Assembly (NCBI GenBank): GCA_043818215.1
Contig: JBDRGC010000506.1
Coordinates: 1-6,991 of the forward strand
DNA length: 6,991 nt
Direction: 5' to 3'
Origin: JBDRGC01 sp043818215
GTDB lineage: Bacteria; Chloroflexota; Anaerolineae; Anaerolineales; UBA11858
Positions 1 to 4,110 of the stretch are shown one piece after another (the stretch's first letter is position 1; each line of letters opens with the position of its first letter). Made by a program: the position numbers and the translations under genes. The notes below the pieces were generated by a model, which ran no database searches, was not told where the DNA came from, and was given only the letters and a program-made list of their open reading frames with translations.

Positions 1-213
1 GTGGTAGATGAGATCACGTTGGTTGGCTCCCGTTGTGGCCCCTTCGAGCCGGCCCTGCGTTTGCTAGAGAGCGGTTTGGTGGATCCCCGGCCTCTGATCA
101 CGGCGCGTTACCCCCTCTCAGATGGTGTATCTGCCTTCGAACGTGCCGCCCAGCCTGGGTGTTTCAAGGTTCTGTTAGAGGGTAGAGGACAGAGGATAGA
201 GGGCAGAGGGTAG
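1..213 (+). CDS. C-terminal fragment of a medium-chain (zinc-type) alcohol dehydrogenase family protein
   Basis: Only the last 70 codons are present; the gene enters from the left, and the GTG at base 1 is an internal codon rather than a start. The residues (VGSRCGPFEPALRLLESGLV, then the region PLITARYPLSDGVSAFERAA and KVLLEG) match the C-terminal part of the medium-chain dehydrogenase/reductase superfamily, where a GSR-G segment is followed by a helix, a YPL..-AFE.A segment and a final K-V-L-L strand. Such enzymes oxidise alcohols or polyols, or reduce carbonyls, with NAD(P)(H) in the cytosol. The substrate cannot be told because the zinc ligands and Rossmann motif lie outside the window. 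The natural end is probably near KVLLEG (about base 183). The last nine residues (RGQRIEGRG) and the TAG stop at 211-213 are encoded by the purine-rich heptamer array, so the array has replaced the original 3' end. Confidence 0.8.
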   Translation: MVDEITLVGSRCGPFEPALRLLESGLVDPRPLITARYPLSDGVSAFERAAQPGCFKVLLEGRGQRIEGRG

Positions 214-224
214 AGGGCAGAGGG
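176..224. repeat. Purine-rich heptamer tandem array, 7 units of YAGAGGR
   Basis: Seven contiguous 7-base units can be read without a break: tagaggg, tagagga, cagagga, tagaggg, cagaggg, tagaggg, cagaggg. The array begins inside the last sense codons of the dehydrogenase gene and supplies its TAG stop. All variation is a transition (T/C in the first base, G/A in the last), as expected of a slowly decaying simple-sequence array. Confidence 0.9.
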
Positions 225-230
225 TTGCCT

Positions 231-455
231 GCTTCACGCCTCCCGCTTCCTGCCTCCCGCCTCCCGCTCCCCGCCTCCCGCCTCCCGCCTCCTGCCTCCC
301 GCTCCCCGCCTCCTGCTTCCCGCCTCCCGCTCCCCGCCTCCCGCCTCCCGCTTCCTGCTTCCTGCCTCCCGCCTCCCGCCTCCCGCTCCCCGCCTCCCGC
401 TTCCTGCCTCCCGCCTCCTGCCTCCTGCCTCCCAGCTTCACGCCTCCCGCTTCCC
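231..455. repeat. Pyrimidine-rich heptamer tandem array, 32 units around GCCTCCC
   Basis: From 231 to 433 there are 29 units in perfect 7-base register. There is then one extra base (a at 434) and three more units to 455. Unit types are gcctccc (the majority), gcctcct, gcttcct, gcttccc, gctcccc and gcttcac. The gcttcac type occurs only near the two edges (231-237 and 435-441). The array overlaps the 3' end of the convergent kinase gene: the codons after H-L-P and the TGA stop (complement of 438-440) lie in or next to array units. Heptamer arrays of this sort recall the short tandemly repeated repetitive (STRR) sequences described in filamentous cyanobacteria, but whether they are related is unknown. 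Long open frames inside the array are products of its low complexity and are not genes. Confidence 0.92.
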
Positions 456-1631
456 GCCCGGCAAGTGTATGGCAAAGGTAGCCCCCTTCCCCGCTTCGCT
501 GGCGACCTCGACGCGGCCGCCGTGTCCATTTACAATTCGTTTGACAACCGACAACCCCAGCCCGGTTCCAGTGGATACATTTTCGGAACCAGGTACACGG
601 TAGAATTTCCTGAACAGGTGGGGTATATGCTCTTTCGGAATGCCAATCCCGCTGTCTTTAATCTCGATAATGATTTCATTCTGGCTTGGATAGGCCTTTA
701 GTGTAACCTGCCCCGTTGGAAGATTGTATTTAATGGCATTGCTTAACAGGTTTATTACCGCTTGTTTGATTTTGTCGTAATCGCCCTGGATAACGTGTAA
801 TAGAGGGGGATAATCGCGCTGGAAGGTTAAGCCGCTCTCGATGGCCTTGGTTTGCATAAGGTTTGCGCACTCATCCAACAACTCCGATACCTGGAATTCC
901 TGAATCTGAAAGTGAGCACGGCCCGATTCCAGGCGTGCCAGGTCTAAAAAGGAGGTTGCCATTTCAGAGAGACGTGTGGTCTCTGATCGGATGACATCGA
1001 TCATTTGGCTGCGTTTCTCTTCGGACAGTTGTGGATATGAGAGTAAGTGTGCGGCAGTGTTAAGCGAAGATAAGGGCGTGCGCAGCTCATGCACGAATTC
1101 GGCGATCAAATCAGATTGCTGGAACAAGCGGGTGTTTTCGATGGCGATGGCGGCTTGAGCGCCCAGCGTCATCAGGATTTCCTGATCCTCTGGGGTGAAG
1201 TCGCCGTCACGTTTGTTGATTGCTTCTAACGCACCCACAACCTTGTCTTTATTTATTAGTGGAACCCCCAGTAATGAAGTCGTTGGCATATTTATGGTTT
1301 GAGCAATACTGTTGAAGTATCGCTCGTCTTGCTGAACGTTGCCGATGATGATGGGTGCGCGGTTTGTGATTATCCAGCCAGCAATGCTGCTGCCTACGGG
1401 AACGCTCAACCCGCGCATCACCGGTTCGTTCGTGGCAGCTTGAAAGAACAGTTCTCCTTTGGCTTCATCGTACAGCAGAATCGAGGCCTCGCTTGCGTCA
1501 GAGAGGTCAGCAGCAGCCTGGACGATGCGACTGAGCAAGACATCCAGGTCGAATGTAGATGCCAAATCGCGAGAAATTTCGATCAGCCATTGATATCGTT
1601 CTAATAGGGTTCGTTGAGTGATTTCAGGCAT
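438..1631 (-). CDS. Soluble GAF-domain sensor histidine kinase
   Basis: A 397-residue cytosolic sensor kinase with no membrane segment or signal peptide. In order: a short N-terminal helix, a GAF sensor domain (about residues 12-167), a HisKA dimerisation domain with the H-box FVHELRTPLSSL (phosphoryl-accepting His about 181), and an HATPase_c domain. The last has an N-box (INLLSNAIKY, Asn about 294 and 298), a G1 box (KDSGIGIP, about 325-332), an F-box (LFRKFYR) and a G2 box (GTGLGLSVV, about 355-363). All catalytic boxes are intact, so it should autophosphorylate. GAF domains bind small ligands, nucleotides, haem or bilins; this one has no motif that tells me which. I chose the ATG at 1631 because GGAGG lies 6 bases upstream; the in-frame extension to 1679 lies inside the sirtuin gene. 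The start overlaps the sirtuin stop. The last residues (GGKREA) and the stop are array-derived. There is no fused receiver; the receiver-ATPase gene upstream is a possible partner. Confidence 0.93.
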   Translation of the reverse strand: MPEITQRTLLERYQWLIEISRDLASTFDLDVLLSRIVQAAADLSDASEASILLYDEAKGELFFQAATNEPVMRGLSVPVGSSIAGWIITNRAPIIIGNVQQDERYFNSIAQTINMPTTSLLGVPLINKDKVVGALEAINKRDGDFTPEDQEILMTLGAQAAIAIENTRLFQQSDLIAEFVHELRTPLSSLNTAAHLLSYPQLSEEKRSQMIDVIRSETTRLSEMATSFLDLARLESGRAHFQIQEFQVSELLDECANLMQTKAIESGLTFQRDYPPLLHVIQGDYDKIKQAVINLLSNAIKYNLPTGQVTLKAYPSQNEIIIEIKDSGIGIPKEHIPHLFRKFYRVPGSENVSTGTGLGLSVVKRIVNGHGGRVEVASEAGKGATFAIHLPGGKREA

Positions 1632-2400
1632 CGAGAACCTCCGCTGCAATGGCGGGGATGATTTCGGCGACATTGCCACATATCACCACAGCAGATCGTT
1701 CGTCGATATAAGTCGGTGTCTTGTTGATCACGATAACTTGAGCGCCGTTTTCGAGGGCACGTATGGGTAACCCGGCCACAGGCATTACTATTAGAGAAGA
1801 GCCGGCTACAAGCAGCAGGTCACAGGTGTTCACTGCATCTTTAGCCCGCAACCAAGTTCGGACAGGAAGCTGCTCCTCGAATAGAATCACATCTGGTTTG
1901 AGAAATTTGTTGCACTCAGGGCAGAGGGGAATCTTGCCTTGTTCTATGTACGGCCCGATAAAATCGGCTGATCGATATTGCTTATAACACCCCGCGCAGG
2001 TCAGAGAGTTCAACGTCCCGTGAACTTCAAGGACTTGTTGTGAGCCGGCGCGTTGGTGCAAACCATCGATATTTTGAGTGATGATAGTTTTCACATAACC
2101 AGAATTTTCTAATTGTGCGAGGGCGATATGGGATGGGTTGGGTTGAGCGTTTAGCATCTGACTGGCTAAGGGACGCAGCCACTCGAAAAACTTTTCAGGA
2201 TGGTACCGAAAGGTGGACAACGATGCGACTTCCATAGGTGAAAATCGAGTCCACAGTCCGCTGTCTGCTGAACGGAAATCGGGTATTCCAGATGAGGTTG
2301 AATTGCCGGCGCCTGTCAGTGCCACTATACGGCGCGCCTTTCTCATCAGTTTAGCTGCTTTGCGAATGCCCTGCGATATCTCGATAGGGAAATTTGTCAT
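1624..2400 (-). CDS. Sir2-family NAD+-dependent protein deacylase (sirtuin)
   Basis: A 258-residue sirtuin, the usual length for bacterial members. It removes acyl groups from protein lysines, using NAD+ and giving nicotinamide and O-acyl-ADP-ribose. Visible motifs: the NAD-binding loop LTGAGNSTSSGIPDFRS (28-44), TQNIDGLH (108-115), the catalytic base His127 in EVHGTL, a zinc site C-x2-C (135, 138) and C-x2-C (160, 163), KPDVILF (168-174), GSSL (200-203) and VINKTPT (224-230). I do not see the Y-x-x-R acyl-binding motif of desuccinylase-type (class III) sirtuins, so deacetylation is the better guess. Two departures from common sequence are Asn33 where GAG is usually followed by Ile, and FEE (174-176) where FGE is usual. 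A TTG start at 2466 is possible in frame, but it lies in the T-tract of the upstream terminator and has no ribosome site, so I prefer the ATG at 2400. Its own ribosome site is weak (CGGGG about 11 bases away). I see no convincing promoter. The stop overlaps the kinase start. Confidence 0.93.
   Translation of the reverse strand: MTNFPIEISQGIRKAAKLMRKARRIVALTGAGNSTSSGIPDFRSADSGLWTRFSPMEVASLSTFRYHPEKFFEWLRPLASQMLNAQPNPSHIALAQLENSGYVKTIITQNIDGLHQRAGSQQVLEVHGTLNSLTCAGCYKQYRSADFIGPYIEQGKIPLCPECNKFLKPDVILFEEQLPVRTWLRAKDAVNTCDLLLVAGSSLIVMPVAGLPIRALENGAQVIVINKTPTYIDERSAVVICGNVAEIIPAIAAEVLDA
1638..1642 (-). promoter_or_regulatory. Shine-Dalgarno site of the GAF-histidine kinase
   Basis: On the - strand GGAGG is followed by six bases and ATG (1631). 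This favours the inner ATG over the longer frame from 1679. The site lies in the last codons of the sirtuin gene, consistent with coupled translation. Confidence 0.8.
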
Positions 2401-2463
2401 GCTGTGGTTGATACCCCGTTGGTTATGAGCTGAAAGATACCTGACAATGCACTCAAGGGTGGG

Positions 2464-2508
2464 CAAAAAGAATGGTTAGAAATGCGCCGCGGGCGCGTTT
2501 CTAACCAT
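2464..2508 (-). terminator. Intrinsic terminator after the receiver-ATPase gene
   Basis: The arms 2474-2488 and 2492-2506 pair over 15 bp (nine perfect outer pairs GGTTAGAAA/TTTCTAACC, then a GC-rich inner part with one G-T wobble) around a 3-base loop, and A-T pairs extend the base to 2472/2508. On the - strand the stem is followed by ATTCTTTTTG, a good T-tract. It starts about 29 bases after the stop of the 2537-3691 gene and separates it from the sirtuin gene. T-rich sequence also follows on the + strand, but 10 bases away from the stem, so the main direction is -. Confidence 0.87.
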
Positions 2509-2536
2509 CCTCCCCTTCTTTTTGAGATGCTGTCAC

Positions 2537-3691
2537 CTAATGCAGAATATGTTGTGTAATAGTTGAAGCTAACTTCTCGAATTGTTGGGCAGTGATGCTG
2601 TTTGGTTGCTGAATCACCATGGGTAAGCTTGTCATCGCTGCCTGGTAAGCCAATTCGGGGGCGGGAGTAAAAACGACGTCGATTTTGTGTTTTAGATCAT
2701 CTTGTACTTGTTCCCACTTCAACTGTACGCCGGTGCGAACGCGGTTGATCAATACAATTCGAGTCCGGTCTCCGCCAATGTCCAGAGCGTACAGATCTTC
2801 CATCAGCAACTGGGTTTGATGGACGTTATTAGGTGTAGGCTCAACCACAATGATAATCTCATCACATAGCTGGGCTAGTGATTGAGTAGCTGGAAGAAGC
2901 GAAGCCCCCAAATCCAGGATGACAAACTTCGACAGGTAAGGAAGCTGACGCGCAATAGCTTCGAGTTTCTCTATCTGTTCTATTTGACTGACATCTTTGG
3001 GGTGTCGAGACGCCATCAGCAGGCGGATCCCGGAATTGTGGGTGATGAGTTCTCTCTTGATAATGTCGATATTGATCTCAGATGGTGTAAGCTTCAACAA
3101 CTGTGTTAACCCTTTGGGAAGACTGTATCCCAGGTACAGGCTGACATCGCTGCTTCCGGGACGAAAATCTGCCACCAAGACATCCTTGCCCACATGCCGG
3201 TATACAGATATTCCTAAATTGATAACCAAAGTAGATACACCTAGCCCGCCTTTTGCAGCCAGCACCCCGATCATATGTCCACGGTCGGCACTTTTTGGAA
3301 GATGGATCGGTTGAGGTTTCTTGGCGCGCGCTAGCAACACCTTAACTTGAGCAAATAGCTCGCGTGGCTGAGTGGGCTTGGTCAGATACACATCTGCCCC
3401 GGCCTCAAGTCCCGTAACCTTGTCTCCAACCTGAACTTTAGCTGTGAACATGATAATAGGCGTGTCACCTATTACGCTGTCATCTCGTATTCGACGCGCG
3501 ATCTCGAAGCCGTCTATATCGGGCATCATTATATCGAGCAGAATCAGATCGGGTTTCTCCTTCGCAGCAATCTCCAGAGCACGTTGGCCGTTTTCAGCCG
3601 CCAAAATCTTGTAGCCCTGCCGTTCCAGCATAATTCCGACTAAGCGTAAGGTATCAACATCGTCGTCTACAACAAGTATCTTCTCACTCAT
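2537..3691 (-). CDS. Response regulator receiver fused to a CpaE/MinD-like P-loop ATPase
   Basis: A 384-residue cytosolic protein. Residues 3-120 form a full receiver domain: acidic pocket Asp9-Asp11, phospho-acceptor Asp53 in LLDIMMPD, Thr83 in MFTAK and Lys105 in YLTKP, so it should be phosphorylatable. A short linker (about 121-138) leads to a SIMIBI-class ATPase domain (139-384) of the CpaE/TadZ branch of the ParA/MinD family. The P-loop reads AAKGGLGVSTL (145-155): the signature (deviant) Lys147 is kept, but the usual P-loop lysine is Val152. Asp175 and Asp260 (VILDLG) match the later acidic strands. CpaE/TadZ proteins localise type IVb (Tad) pilus machinery; no pilus gene is in the window, so that role is not shown. 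I chose the ATG at 3691 because GGAG lies six bases upstream. The 87-codon in-frame extension to 3952 is not protein-like and runs through the promoter region. The gene ends in a strong terminator and stands alone. The nearby kinase is a candidate phosphodonor. Confidence 0.92.
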   Translation of the reverse strand: MSEKILVVDDDVDTLRLVGIMLERQGYKILAAENGQRALEIAAKEKPDLILLDIMMPDIDGFEIARRIRDDSVIGDTPIIMFTAKVQVGDKVTGLEAGADVYLTKPTQPRELFAQVKVLLARAKKPQPIHLPKSADRGHMIGVLAAKGGLGVSTLVINLGISVYRHVGKDVLVADFRPGSSDVSLYLGYSLPKGLTQLLKLTPSEINIDIIKRELITHNSGIRLLMASRHPKDVSQIEQIEKLEAIARQLPYLSKFVILDLGASLLPATQSLAQLCDEIIIVVEPTPNNVHQTQLLMEDLYALDIGGDRTRIVLINRVRTGVQLKWEQVQDDLKHKIDVVFTPAPELAYQAAMTSLPMVIQQPNSITAQQFEKLASTITQHILH

Positions 3692-3697
3692 AATATT

Positions 3698-3701
3698 CTC
3701 C
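3698..3701 (-). promoter_or_regulatory. Shine-Dalgarno site of the receiver-ATPase gene
   Basis: GGAG on the - strand lies six bases before the ATG at 3691. An ATG four codons further upstream overlaps this site and has no ribosome site of its own. Confidence 0.7.
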
Positions 3702-3732
3702 ATTCTATTAATATGGCACTGCTTTGTTTGCC

Positions 3733-3761
3733 AGTCTAGCATAAAGGCACCATCTTTGCAA
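3733..3761 (-). promoter_or_regulatory. Candidate promoter of the receiver-ATPase gene
   Basis: On the - strand TTGCAA (complement of 3756-3761) and TAGACT (complement of 3733-3738) are separated by 17 bases; each matches the sigma-70 consensus at 4 of 6 places. Transcription would begin near 3726, giving a leader of about 35 bases before the ATG at 3691. Position and spacing are good, but the match is moderate. Confidence 0.45.
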
Positions 3762-3823
3762 GGTATTTTATCATAATGTCCACATAGTTCATTGGTAGTG
3801 GTTAGATAGGTGAACGCGTTTAC

Positions 3824-3852
3824 TTGACATAATGGTTTCTGCCCTTTAGAAT
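3824..3852 (+). promoter_or_regulatory. Strong candidate + strand promoter (TTGACA-17-TAGAAT)
   Basis: A perfect -35 hexamer TTGACA (3824-3829), a 17-base spacer and TAGAAT (3847-3852, 5 of 6) point towards the pyrophosphatase gene. Transcription would start near 3859. The leader would then be about 250 bases and would include the terminator-like hairpin at 4008-4039. Confidence 0.55.
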
Positions 3853-3879
3853 TGCCGTCTTTCACCTGATTAGTATAAT
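3852..3879 (+). promoter_or_regulatory. Second candidate + strand promoter (TTGCCG-16-TATAAT)
   Basis: A perfect -10 hexamer TATAAT (3874-3879) has TTGCCG (4 of 6) 16 bases upstream at 3852-3857. It directly follows the other candidate, so the two may be tandem promoters or alternatives. Transcription would start near 3886. Confidence 0.45.
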
Positions 3880-3903
3880 GCCATTTGGGTACTATGCCCA
3901 CAG

Positions 3904-3936
3904 GTATCGAAACGATACGTCTTGTTTCTCGAAACG
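3904..3936 (+). repeat. Small hairpin and direct repeat TCGAAACG just after the promoters
   Basis: GTATCG (3904-3909) and CGATAC (3913-3918) form a 6-bp stem with an AAA loop. The octamer TCGAAACG occurs at 3907-3914 and again at 3929-3936, 22 bases apart, about two helical turns. This could be an operator for a dimeric regulator or RNA structure in the leader. It may also be chance in so short a stretch. Confidence 0.3.
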
Positions 3937-4007
3937 TTGAGATAATCCCCAATGATGCTTGCTTTTATTTTTAGACATCATGAGATGTACTTACCTTTAT
4001 TGACGTA

Positions 4008-4039
4008 AAAAACAACATGGGCCGCGCCATGTTGTTTTT
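4008..4039. terminator. Bidirectional intrinsic terminator-like hairpin in the divergent intergenic region
   Basis: The arms 4008-4020 and 4027-4039 (AAAAACAACATGG / CCATGTTGTTTTT) are perfectly complementary over 13 bp, with the 6-base loop GCCGCG. Because the arms begin with A-runs and end with T-runs, the structure ends in a T-tract on either strand. No + strand gene lies upstream in the region, so it does not close an ordinary gene. It sits downstream of the + strand promoter candidates and 71 bases before the pyrophosphatase start, which suits a leader attenuator or the end of a small RNA. Confidence 0.75.
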
Positions 4040-4095
4040 GTTTCCTGGAGTCTCACCACGCAAAATCACAAGACCCACTACTAAATCAATATAAT

Positions 4096-4100
4096 GGAGG
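4096..4100 (+). promoter_or_regulatory. Shine-Dalgarno site of the pyrophosphatase gene
   Basis: GGAGG lies 10 bases before ATG at 4111 and 4 bases before an in-frame TTG at 4105. Neither spacing is ideal. ATG is the stronger codon and the protein differs by only two residues. The TATAAT at 4090-4095 touches this site; used as a -10 box it would put the ribosome site upstream of the transcript start, so I do not treat it as the promoter. Confidence 0.7.
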
Positions 4101-4110
4101 ATACTTGTCT

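Noticed and set aside
231..455. CRISPR array
   Set aside because: The repeat is a 7-base tandem unit with no unique spacers.
164..701. Long open frames on both strands across the heptamer arrays, rich in Pro-Ala-Ser-Arg or Gly-Arg-Glu-Ala repeats
   Set aside because: A 7-base repeat without stop codons leaves every frame open in 21-base cycles. The frames conflict with the dehydrogenase and kinase genes, and the repeats are mere translations of simple sequence.
2401..2466. 22-codon N-terminal extension of the sirtuin from TTG 2466
   Set aside because: The TTG is part of the upstream terminator's T-tract, has no ribosome site, and would add residues not needed for a normal-length sirtuin.
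2474..2509. Tiny - strand open frame (ATG after GGGGAGG) inside the terminator hairpin
   Set aside because: The purine run abuts the ATG with no spacer, and the frame has only ten codons, all within the terminator stem.
3692..3952. 87-codon N-terminal extension of the receiver-ATPase protein
   Set aside because: It is not protein-like, it covers the promoter region, and a good ribosome site points to the ATG at 3691, which begins a complete receiver domain.
4090..4095. TATAAT as the -10 box of the pyrophosphatase gene
   Set aside because: There is no matching -35 hexamer, and a start about seven bases downstream would leave the ribosome site outside the transcript.
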